A DNA stretch of 14,638 bases from assembly GCA_050744165.1 (NCBI GenBank), contig JBOGGN010000204.1:1-14638 (forward strand), read 5' to 3'. The position numbers and the translations under genes were made by a program. Below the pieces are notes generated by a model, which was not told the origin of the DNA, did no database searches, and saw nothing but the letters and a program-made list of their open reading frames with translations. Within the stretch, counting starts at the first letter, position 1; every line of letters begins with the position of its first letter. The DNA comes from JBOGGN01 sp050744165. Lineage in GTDB: Bacteria; Actinomycetota; Acidimicrobiia; Acidimicrobiales; Palsa-688. This document shows, in pieces, positions 1 to 6,588 of the stretch.

Positions 1-122
1 CTTCCACCTTTCCAGCCGGTTGGGGTTCACCTCGGTGCTTTTAGGCGACGTTCCGCTGTCTCGTGCCCTGCAGACTGTCGAGTGTGTCGAGGGCCTCCGC
101 GTCCTGCCTGCGGGCGTCGCTC
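1..122 (+). pseudogene. Internal fragment of a second BY-kinase copy
   Basis: These 122 bases align without gaps to 659-780 inside the downstream kinase gene, with about 10 mismatches by eye (roughly 92% identity). They encode the same segment, containing VGFTSVLLGD and VEGLRVLPAGVA. The similarity stops abruptly after base 122, where the sequence changes to the C-terminal part of a Wzz domain. The kinase frame here is not the frame of the Wzz region that follows, so this is a leftover of another copy and not the start of the next gene. Its 5' part lies outside the window. It may reflect a tandem array of wzz/kinase genes that recombined, or an assembly join between two copies. Confidence 0.8.
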
Positions 123-1313
123 AACGCGACGCTGGCCAGCGACCAGACCCAGCTGATCCAGAGTCAGGCGCCAACCAACCAGGGCGGAGCGCAGATCTTG
201 GCTCCCGCCCCGGTGCCATCGACTCCGACAAAGCCTCACCCGAAGCGCACCGCGGCCGAGGGTCTGGCCGTCGGGATCGTCCTCGCCTTCGGGCTGGCCT
301 TCCTGGTTGACTACCTCGACAACCGCGTCCGCGGCCAGGACGACCTTGTCCACGTCACCGGGGGCCTCCCGGTCCTCGGCTTGATCCCTCCCACGCCGGG
401 CTGGCGCGACGGGCGCGTCGCTCGGGTGATATCGGTCGAGGACCCGGCCGCGGAGGTCTCGGAGGCCTACCGGCGGTTGCGGACCTCGATCCAGTTCCTC
501 GCCCTTGATCGTTCGCTCAAGACCATCCAGGTGACGAGTCCCTGGAAGAGCGAGGGAAAGACGACAACGGTCGTCAACCTGGCGGTGACGCTGGCCCGTT
601 CCGGCCAACGCGTGATCGTCGTCGACTGCGACCTCCGCCGGCCTCGAATCGCGGAGTTCTTCCACCTTTCCAGCCGGGTGGGGTTCACTTCGGTGCTTTT
701 GGGCGACGCTCCGTTGTCTCGTGCCCTGCAACCTGTCGAGGGTGTCGAGGGCCTCCGCGTACTGCCTGCCGGCGTCGCTCCCCCGAACCCGTCTGAGCTT
801 CTGTCGGGAAAGCGGACCCGCGAGATCCTTGAGCGGCTGGCAGCCGACGCCGACTGCCTCCTCATCGACTCTCCCCCGGTACTCCCGGTATCCGACGCCG
901 CCGTGATCGCGGGACTGGTGGATGGCGTCCTCGTTGTGGTCAACGACAATTCCACCAAGCGCAAACAGCTGCAGCGGGCAATGGAGCTGCTTACTCAGGT
1001 AGGCAGCACCGTCGCCGGCCTCGTGCTGAACCGCACCCATCAGGACGAAGGTTCCTACGAGTACGGGTACGGCTCCCGCGCCCCCGAGGCCACCGGAAGG
1101 AGGCGCTCCCGAGGCGCGGATCGGCCAGCCTCGGCCAGCACCTCCCCGCCGTCACGGAAACATCGGGCCCGCCAACGCGGTGGCTCGGAGCGGGATCTGG
1201 CGGACTCGCCGGAGCAGGCATCACCGGCGGGCGGGGAACGGCGGGTCAAGAAGCCTGTGAACGTGACGGTCTCACCACGTGACACGGGTTCGTCAGTGCC
1301 CGAGGATCTGTAG
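63..1313 (+). CDS. 5'-truncated Wzz/BY-kinase fusion (polysaccharide co-polymerase, tyrosine autokinase)
   Basis: This protein would set polysaccharide chain length and cycle through autophosphorylation at the inner face of the membrane. Positions refer to the frame opened by the ATG at 63. Residues 1 to about 18 are an out-of-frame reading of the kinase fragment and are not native. Residues 19-60 are the end of the Wzz periplasmic region, with a proline-rich stretch (PAPVPSTP). Residues 66-83 form the second membrane helix. The kinase has Walker A near 158-168 (KSEGKTTT), Walker A' VIVVDCDLRRP near 184-194 and Walker B CLLIDSPP near 265-272. A tyrosine cluster, SYEYGYG, lies at 331-337. A long basic, low-complexity tail follows, ending with RRVKKPV. 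The first membrane helix and most of the Wzz domain are missing, so the true start is lost. The kinase half looks intact; function as a co-polymerase is doubtful. Confidence 0.85.
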   Translation: MPCRLSSVSRASASCLRASLNATLASDQTQLIQSQAPTNQGGAQILAPAPVPSTPTKPHPKRTAAEGLAVGIVLAFGLAFLVDYLDNRVRGQDDLVHVTGGLPVLGLIPPTPGWRDGRVARVISVEDPAAEVSEAYRRLRTSIQFLALDRSLKTIQVTSPWKSEGKTTTVVNLAVTLARSGQRVIVVDCDLRRPRIAEFFHLSSRVGFTSVLLGDAPLSRALQPVEGVEGLRVLPAGVAPPNPSELLSGKRTREILERLAADADCLLIDSPPVLPVSDAAVIAGLVDGVLVVVNDNSTKRKQLQRAMELLTQVGSTVAGLVLNRTHQDEGSYEYGYGSRAPEATGRRRSRGADRPASASTSPPSRKHRARQRGGSERDLADSPEQASPAGGERRVKKPVNVTVSPRDTGSSVPEDL

Positions 1314-1318
1314 CCGAG

Positions 1319-1600
1319 TCAGGGTCGACCTAAACGTCCAGCTTCTATGCGTGCCTTTCCTGTCAACTCGCCCACCAGCACGGCCGGTGACGCCCGCACC
1401 GACCGGATCAGATGCCTCGGGTCCCGCTCCGCCGCCCAGCAGGCGTCGACGGCTTGCAAGGCGCCGACCCATCCGACCGGGCGGCGACCGGACAGCGTGG
1501 CCTTGTGCAGGTGCGGGAACAGCCGACCGTACAAACCCAGGATCGCGTCCTGCTCACGATACATCCGCCAATAGTCCGGGGCGGGGCGGGTCATCTTCAA
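1319..1600 (-). pseudogene. C-terminal coding fragment of an unrecognised protein
   Basis: The minus strand is open with strongly G/C-ending codons, which argues for real coding. It reads RPAPDYWRMYREQDAIL, then LYGRLFPHLHKATLSG, then RPVGWVGALQAVDACW, and ends with TGA at 1321-1319. I do not recognise the family; the tail of a glycosyltransferase is plausible from context only. The frame stays open upstream of 1600, but from about 1600 the plus strand reads as a GT4 enzyme, so the fragment probably ends at a rearrangement junction there. The stop lies only five bases from the stop of the convergent kinase gene. A TTG at 1600 could start translation but has no obvious ribosome binding site. 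Confidence 0.4.
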
Positions 1601-2151
1601 GGGGTCGACATTGACGTCGCCACGCCGCCGGAGCCAGTCCCCGTACCGTTCGAACGCTATGTGCTCGGCCTGGGCCTGATGGTGGCCAAGAAGGGCGGGG
1701 TGGTGATGGGAGTGGCGGTGCCGAGCGGGACGGGTTGCCAGCCGAGGCGGAGCGGCGGGGCGTTGCCGACAGCGTCCATTTCACCGGGCCGGTCTCCCAA
1801 GGCCAGGTGCGCTTGCTCATGGCGGACGCCGACCTGTTCGTCCTGCCGTCGCGCGTAGAGCCGTTCGGGATCGTGGTGTTGGAGGCGCTGCGCGCCGGGA
1901 TCCCGGTGGTGGTCTCCAACCGGGGGGCCGCGGCCGAGAACGTCACTGCAGGACGGGAGGGCCTGGTCGTGGAGCCCTTCGACCCGGTTGCCTTGGGCGG
2001 CGCCATTGCGGCGTTGCTGGACGACGACGAGCGTCGCCGCGCCATGGGCCACCAAGGCGCCCTTCGCGCCGGTGGCTTCTCCTGGTCCGGCATCGCGGCG
2101 CAGTACCGATCTCTCTACCATTCGGTGTGCGCCTCGGCCGTACCAGCATGA
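1598..2151 (+). pseudogene. GT4 glycosyltransferase remnant, N-terminal half lost and internally deleted
   Basis: The remnant opens with a GT4 linker-like segment (GVDIDVATPPEPVPVPFERY, then VLGLGLMVAKKG), where the second Rossmann domain normally begins. At about 1694-1702 the reading changes frame directly to GGDGSGGAERDGLPAEAERR. The roughly 25-30 residues normally between KKG and the GDG motif are absent. The rest follows GT4 enzymes: GVADSVHFTGPVS, a DADLFVLPSRVEPFGIVVLEALRAG segment split here as DADLFVLPS and EPFGIVVLE (the E-x7-E nucleotide-sugar motif), then an intact C-terminus to TGA at 2151. The first Rossmann domain is missing. Its stop overlaps the next methyltransferase start (ATGA), so the old operon order is preserved although the enzyme cannot be active. 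Confidence 0.75.
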
Positions 2152-3176
2152 CCGCTACCCTGCAATCCGGTGGCCGCATGACCGACATGATGTCCGATGT
2201 TCTCCACCGTCTTCGCCGACGATCGCCGATAAAGCGGGCCCACGTACGGCGAGTGGCGGAAATCCTGGGATCGCCGCTGCTCCTGGCGGCTTTGGCGTTC
2301 ACCAAGCTGTACCGGCGATCGTTTCACGAGACCAGCCCGGTGCTGTACGCGGTCTCGGATCGAGTCGGCGTTTACCCGATCATCGACCACTACCACGAGC
2401 CGCTCGCCATCCCGAGCCGGCACCTGACCGCCGCCCCGGGGGAACGCCGCCATCTTCCTGCGATCGACCTGCAGGTGGACGCCCAACTGCACCTGCTGGG
2501 CCAATTCTCCTTTCAGGACGAGCTGCGCGCCATTCGCCGGTCGAGCGACGGGACCCTCGCACCGTTCTACGACAACCTGGCCTTCTCGCCCGGCGACGCG
2601 GCCACGCTCCATAATGTGATTCGGCATTTCCAACCGGGCTCGGTGGTCGAGATTGGCAGCGGCCACTCCACCCGTTTCTGCATGCATGCGTTGCGGCTGA
2701 ACGCGGCCCATGGCGGCCTCCCCGGCCAGCTGACGTGTATCGAGCCGTTCGAGTCGCCCTGGCTCGAGGACATGGGCGTCGACGTTCTCCGGGCCGAGGT
2801 CCAAGACGTCGACCCGGACGTGTTCTCCCGCCTCGGCCCCGGCGACGTCCTGTTCGTGGATTCATCCCACGTGGTGCGACCCCAGGGGGACGTGGTCCAC
2901 ATCTTCAACGAGATCATCCCGGCGTTGGCTCCCGGCGTGTTGGTGCACGTGCACGACATCTTCACTCCGAGGGACTATCCCGAGGAGTGGCTGCGCCGGC
3001 GGTGGCTCTGGAGCGAGCAATATCTGCTCGAGGCGCTACTCTCCAACAACCGCCGCCTTGGCGTCCTCCTGTCGGTCAATCTCTTGGCCGTCGACTACCG
3101 GCCGCAGTTCGCCGCTTCCTGCCCCGTCCTCGACGACCGGTTGCCCGCCTCGTTTTGGATGACGACGAGGGACTGA
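2148..3176 (+). CDS. Class I SAM-dependent methyltransferase (Methyltransf_24-like)
   Basis: A 342-residue protein read from the ATG at 2148, which overlaps the preceding stop as ATGA; an upstream start at 2127 is less likely. The SAM-binding motif I is VVEIGSGHST (166-175). An acidic residue ends the second strand (CIEP, about 197-200). VLFVDSSH (234-241) and VHVHDIF (266-272) match the late strands of the Methyltransf_24 group, whose members often lie in polysaccharide clusters. A hydrophobic stretch at 40-51 (LGSPLLLAALAF) could be a membrane-associated helix. It probably methylates a sugar, but the substrate cannot be told from sequence. The gene looks intact and is followed after 12 bases by a GT4 gene, so they are likely co-transcribed. 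Confidence 0.85.
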   Translation: MTATLQSGGRMTDMMSDVLHRLRRRSPIKRAHVRRVAEILGSPLLLAALAFTKLYRRSFHETSPVLYAVSDRVGVYPIIDHYHEPLAIPSRHLTAAPGERRHLPAIDLQVDAQLHLLGQFSFQDELRAIRRSSDGTLAPFYDNLAFSPGDAATLHNVIRHFQPGSVVEIGSGHSTRFCMHALRLNAAHGGLPGQLTCIEPFESPWLEDMGVDVLRAEVQDVDPDVFSRLGPGDVLFVDSSHVVRPQGDVVHIFNEIIPALAPGVLVHVHDIFTPRDYPEEWLRRRWLWSEQYLLEALLSNNRRLGVLLSVNLLAVDYRPQFAASCPVLDDRLPASFWMTTRD

Positions 3177-3179
3177 GGA
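3175..3179 (+). promoter_or_regulatory. Ribosome binding site for the GT4 gene at 3189
   Basis: GAGGA overlaps the stop codon of the methyltransferase and lies nine bases before the ATG at 3189. It supports that start and indicates translation within the same transcript. Confidence 0.6.
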
Positions 3180-3188
3180 ACGAAAACG

Positions 3189-4232
3189 ATGAGCCGGGCG
3201 ATCCAGTTGGTCTCGTTGGCCTCCTCGGCGCCGATGGGCCAGCAGGTACACGAGGCCGCCATCGCCGCCCACATTCGCGGTTGCGCCCCGGCAGACTGGC
3301 AGTTCCAGGCGATATCGGTAGGGTCGCTGCGCACGGCCAACGGTGCGACCACACGGCTGCCGATGCGGCTGGTCCTGTCCCTGCCGTTTCCCGCCGCGGC
3401 CGCCGTCGGCCGCCTCGCCTATGGGCGGTCGGACCTGGTCCACCTGTTCGATCTCCGGTGCCCGCCGGCGACCGGTGCCACGGTCATCACCATCCACGAT
3501 CTGCCCCCGCTGCGATTCTCGGACGAAGGAACCCTGCCCCGATTTGCGGTCCGAAGTGCTCGCGCGGCCATGGCCATCATCTCGCCGTCGGAATTCGCGG
3601 CCAACGAGGTTCAGGACCTCATTGGAGCCCGCGACGTGCAGGTCATCCCCAATGGCGTGACTGAGATCTTCTGCCAGCACAGCTCCAGCGATAAGGATCA
3701 GGCGGCGATGGTGGGATCCCGCGACTTCGTCCTCCACGCTGGTGGGGCCACCGACCGCAAGAATCTCCGGGGTCTGGCGGCGGCGTGGGAATCCGTCGCC
3801 CGATCCCACCGCGGTGTCACCTTGGCGATGTGTGGCCCTGCCAGCCCCCGCCGCGACGAGTTGTTCCGGGGAGTGGCCCAGACTCGCTACCTCGGGCACC
3901 TCGACCAGTCGACGGTGGCGGCGTTAATGCGCTGCGCCCGGGCGGTCGTGGTGCCGTCCCTGTACGAGTGTTTCGGCCTTCCGGCACTCGAGGGGATGGC
4001 CTGCGGAGCGCCCGTCGTCGCGGCCAACACCGGGGCGCTCCCCGAGGTCTGCGGCGATGCGGCGCTGCTGGTCGCCCCGACACCCGAAGGCATCGCCGAA
4101 GGGTTGCTCGCCGTTCTCGGCGACGACAGCGTGGCGCGACGTTACGTCAGCGCCGGGCCCCTCCGCGCCTCGCGATACTCATGGGATCGGGCCGCCCAGT
4201 CGATCGTCAGACTGTACGAGCGAGTGTCATGA
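3189..4232 (+). CDS. GT4 family glycosyltransferase, intact
   Basis: A 347-residue GT-B fold enzyme that would transfer a sugar from an activated nucleotide donor to a growing lipid-linked oligosaccharide on the cytoplasmic side. The N-terminal Rossmann domain carries MGQQVHEA (16-23), HLFD (85-88) and TIHDLPPL (101-108). The linker reads VIPNGV (152-157). The C-terminal domain starts with LHAGGATDRKNL (182-193) and holds the E-x7-E donor motif ECFGLPALE (260-268), then GMACGAPVVAANTGALPEV. Length is normal and there is no lesion. It resembles mannosyltransferase-like GT4 enzymes, but donor and acceptor are not predictable. It is close in type to the gutted gene at 6077, which shares MGQQ near the start and the FGLPALEGMACG block. 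Confidence 0.88.
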   Translation: MSRAIQLVSLASSAPMGQQVHEAAIAAHIRGCAPADWQFQAISVGSLRTANGATTRLPMRLVLSLPFPAAAAVGRLAYGRSDLVHLFDLRCPPATGATVITIHDLPPLRFSDEGTLPRFAVRSARAAMAIISPSEFAANEVQDLIGARDVQVIPNGVTEIFCQHSSSDKDQAAMVGSRDFVLHAGGATDRKNLRGLAAAWESVARSHRGVTLAMCGPASPRRDELFRGVAQTRYLGHLDQSTVAALMRCARAVVVPSLYECFGLPALEGMACGAPVVAANTGALPEVCGDAALLVAPTPEGIAEGLLAVLGDDSVARRYVSAGPLRASRYSWDRAAQSIVRLYERVS

Positions 4233-4721
4233 GCCCGCTGACCTGTCTGCTGTTCTCGCCCCTCCCTCCTCGCGAGCCCGACAACGGCGACGCCTCCTTC
4301 GCCCGGGACCTGCGGTCGCAGCCACAGCCCGGCGTCACCTATGTCCCCTTACGGCGAGGCGTCGGAGACCAGCGCCCTCGAAGACGGGCCGTCGTGGCGA
4401 CGGGGCGGCAACCGACCCGGCACGCTGGCCGAGGTGGTGCCCGGGGGGCAACGCCTGGGGAAGCACCTACCCGACGACCTTCGACGCCGGGCCCCGCGTC
4501 GTCGAAGAGGCAATGGCGCCCGGTATTCCTGTCGTGGCGCCGGCAGCGTTCGTCCAGGCCGATCAGGTGGTCGACGGCGGGAGCGGTGTCCTCTGTCCCC
4601 CAATGACACCGACGCCGCGGGCGACGCTACCGACGATTTCGCCCGCCGGTTGTCGGCTGACGTCCGCAACCAGATGCTTCTGGAGGCGTACGAAGCCGCC
4701 GTCGCTCGGGTGCGGCTATGA
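4229..4721 (+). pseudogene. Broken GT4 glycosyltransferase: both ends kept, centre lost, several frameshifts
   Basis: It begins with ATG at 4229, overlapping the previous stop (ATGA). The start MSPLTCLLFSPLPPREPDNG followed by GDASFARDL is a typical GT4 N-terminus. Near 4346-4350 (CCCCTT) the frame shifts into GEASETSALEDGPSWRRG. Around 4443-4448, a run of six G, it passes into a second shifted frame reading YPTTFDAGPRVVEEAMAPG and VVAPAAFVQADQVVDGGSG, the C-terminal donor-binding region. At 4597-4601, a run of five C, it shifts again to NDTDAAGDATDDF and ends at TGA 4721. About 200 residues of the usual middle are absent. Homopolymer shifts could be sequencing error, but the missing centre cannot be explained that way. 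Its stop overlaps the acyltransferase start. Confidence 0.75.
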
Positions 4722-5283
4722 CGTTCCGAGGATCTGACGTGCTTCGTCCCCTCGCGTCCCGCCTGCACCCGCGATGGCTGCTCGAGCTGGTGTTCAAGCA
4801 CCTGAATACCCACGTGCCGCACAACGGGCTGCAATTGGCATGGCTGCGCCCGCTCGGGATGCACGCCGGACCCCACACCTACATTTACGGCGACTGTGAC
4901 ATCGATGTCGCGGCCCATATCCGGCTGGAAGGCCAAGTTCATATCGGATGGCGCTGCCTGCTCGACGGCCGGGGCGGCCTGCGCATCGGCGAGAACGTCG
5001 TCGTCGGGACCCGTTGCCTGTTGATCACCGCCGACCACGACCACCAGGACCCCTTCCCGGGCCGGACGGCACCCATGGTGATCGAAAACCGGGTCTGGGT
5101 CGGATGCGGCGCCACGATTCTAAAGGTGTCACCCTCGGTGAGGGCTGCGTCGTGGCCGGGGGAGCCGTCGTCACCACATCGGTCGACCCCTGGACCGTGG
5201 TGGCGGGCGTCCCGGCTCGACCTGTCGGATTCCGGAACCGGCATCAGACCTACGAAATGACCTACAGGCCCACTTGGTGGTAG
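4718..5283 (+). pseudogene. Hexapeptide-repeat acyltransferase with one frameshift
   Basis: The gene starts at ATG 4718, overlapping the preceding stop. Residues 50-136 show imperfect hexapeptide turns of a left-handed beta-helix (IYGDCDIDVAAHIRLEG, IGENVVVGTRC), the catalytic-type histidine segment ADHDHQDPF (105-113) and VWVGCGATILK (127-136). Directly after, at AAAGG (5122-5126), the frame is lost. One added base restores GVTLGEGCVVAGGAVVT and VVAGVPARPVG, the standard end of the family, with a stop at 5281-5283 and a repaired length of about 188 residues. It would O- or N-acetylate a sugar using acetyl-CoA. Because a single G accounts for everything, sequencing error is a serious alternative. 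Without repair, translation ends at 5260 with a scrambled tail lacking the final coils and acyl-CoA site. Confidence 0.8.
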
Positions 5284-5287
5284 GAGG
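5282..5287 (+). promoter_or_regulatory. Strong ribosome binding site fixing the start at 5298
   Basis: AGGAGG overlaps the acyltransferase stop codon and lies ten bases before the ATG at 5298. This favours 5298 over the in-frame upstream start at 5274. Confidence 0.75.
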
Positions 5288-5297
5288 CCCACATACG

Positions 5298-5993
5298 ATG
5301 CCCTACAGCTCACACCTTCCCCTGTCACTCATGATCGACCATATTGTGCGGTTGCAGCCCACGCGGGTGCTCGACATCGGCCCCGGATATGGCAAGTGGG
5401 GCTTCTTGGTGCGTGAGGCCCTTGATTTCATGCCCGGCCGCCTGGCGCCCGAACGGTGGCAGGTCACCATCGACGGTGTCGATGCATTTCCCTATGCCTC
5501 GCCAATTCTCGACTGGGTGTACGACAAAGTGACCTTGGGATCCGCCCTCGACGTGGTTGACGGGCTTCGGGGATACGATCTTGTCATCCTGGGCGATGTC
5601 ATCGAACATTTTGAGAAACGTGACGGTTTCCGCCTTCTGCGTGCGCTTCTGGCGCACAACAAAAATGTTCTCATCTCGACCCCGTTTGATTTCTTCGAGC
5701 AGGAGATTGCGGACAACCCGTACGAGCAGCACCTGAGCTGCTGGTGCGAAGCTGATTTCAGCGAGTGGCCGGTTGACTACGACGTGGTTGGCGGCTCCAT
5801 GATCGTGGTCCTTCTGTCCGGCAAGGGCGCTACCATCCCCAGCCTCGCCGAAGCGCGCGCCAGCCATCTCGTGTACTCGATGCCCGGGATGGCCCGCCGC
5901 GGCGCCTTGGCGAAATCGTCCAAGAAGGCGTTGGCACGACTCAACGCCGTCTTGGGCCGTCCGGCCGCCTCCACTGGAACAACCAGGGCATGA
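5298..5993 (+). CDS. Class I SAM-dependent methyltransferase
   Basis: A 231-residue intact protein. The start at 5298 is chosen because of the strong AGGAGG site. Motif I is VLDIGPGYGKWG (24-35). The second acidic position is probably D59 or D62 (DGVDAF). YDLVILGDVIEHFEK (93-107) is the usual post-motif segment of small-molecule methyltransferases, and NVLISTPFDFFEQ (123-135) forms a late strand. No membrane segment is seen. It follows the acyltransferase closely and belongs to the same run of sugar-modifying genes, so O-methylation of a sugar or glycan intermediate is the best inference. Its motifs differ from those of the other three methyltransferases here, so it is not a recent duplicate of them. 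Confidence 0.85.
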   Translation: MPYSSHLPLSLMIDHIVRLQPTRVLDIGPGYGKWGFLVREALDFMPGRLAPERWQVTIDGVDAFPYASPILDWVYDKVTLGSALDVVDGLRGYDLVILGDVIEHFEKRDGFRLLRALLAHNKNVLISTPFDFFEQEIADNPYEQHLSCWCEADFSEWPVDYDVVGGSMIVVLLSGKGATIPSLAEARASHLVYSMPGMARRGALAKSSKKALARLNAVLGRPAASTGTTRA

Positions 5994-6076
5994 CTCCGTG
6001 ACGGCGGCGATGTCCACCCGATCCGCGGGCGCGGTGTTTGGACACCACGAACTCCGAGGTATCCCTTGGTGAACCC

Positions 6077-6588
6077 ATGAGCCAACGACGAGTCACGATG
6101 GTCGCGATGGGCGCCATGGTGCACATGGGCCAGCAGCGGTACGAGTCCGAGATCCTTCGGGCGGTGCAACGGCTTGCCCCCGAAGCGGGCTGGGACGTAG
6201 CCACCGGGTGGTGTCGCACATCCGCGACGCGACAGTCCCTTCGCTGTACGAGGGCTTCGGGCTGCCGGCCTTGGAGGGCATGGCCTGCGGCGGCGCCGCC
6301 GCCCGCACCGGTGTCCTGCCCGAGGTGTGCCAGGACGCCGCCTCGTTGGCCGAGGGGACCGTCGAAGTGCTCACTGATGGTATCGCCCAGGTGCTCGGAG
6401 GTCCTGAGCTCACTGATGGTATCGCCCAGGTGCTCGGAGGTCCTGAGCTCGCAGACCGGTTGCGCCGCAAGGGTCCCGGCCGTGCCGACGCGTTCACCTG
6501 GGACGGAGCCGCAAGGGCCCACGTCGAGGTGTACGACGTCGCCGGCGGACGACAGGTGAGCGCCGGATCCAAGGCTGCTGGTGCCTGA
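6077..6588 (+). pseudogene. Gutted GT4 glycosyltransferase
   Basis: The N-terminal piece begins at ATG 6077 (MSQRRVTMVAMGAMVHMGQQ, then RYESEILRAVQRL) and matches the start of the intact gene at 3189. After about residue 43 the sequence jumps, near 6205-6210 and with a frame change, to VSHIRDATVPSLYEGFGLPA followed by LEGMACGG, the donor-binding E-x7-E region. Compared with the 347-residue relative, roughly 200 central residues are missing. A second small loss follows: CGGAAARTGVLPEV lacks part of the usual APVVAANTG block. A 39-base tandem duplication (6370-6447) doubles LTDGIAQVLGGPE. The frame ends at TGA 6586-6588, eight bases inside the flippase gene. It is not a working enzyme, but its tail may still couple translation to the flippase. 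Confidence 0.8.
6370..6447 (+). repeat. Perfect 39-base tandem duplication
   Basis: Two identical 39-base units lie head to tail at 6370-6408 and 6409-6447, and the next three bases repeat the unit start (CTC). Being a multiple of three, the duplication keeps the frame and repeats LTDGIAQVLGGPE inside the GT4 remnant. The absence of any mismatch suggests a recent event or an assembly artefact. Confidence 0.95.

Noticed and set aside
27..1040. Long minus-strand open frame of 337 codons over the kinase gene
   Set aside because: It is antisense to clear Wzz/kinase motifs and its product is low-complexity with no recognisable fold; long antisense frames are expected at this GC content.
1614..1690. 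Minus-strand continuation of the 1319-1600 fragment (frame reading AFERYGDWLRRRGDVNVD)
   Set aside because: It looks protein-like, but the plus strand here reads as a GT4 linker and second-domain start (VPFERYVLGLGLMVAKKG), which is the more specific match; both cannot be native. I keep this as uncertain.
6370..6447. CRISPR or satellite repeat
   Set aside because: There are only two adjacent copies, no spacers, and the unit is in-frame coding sequence of a GT4 gene.
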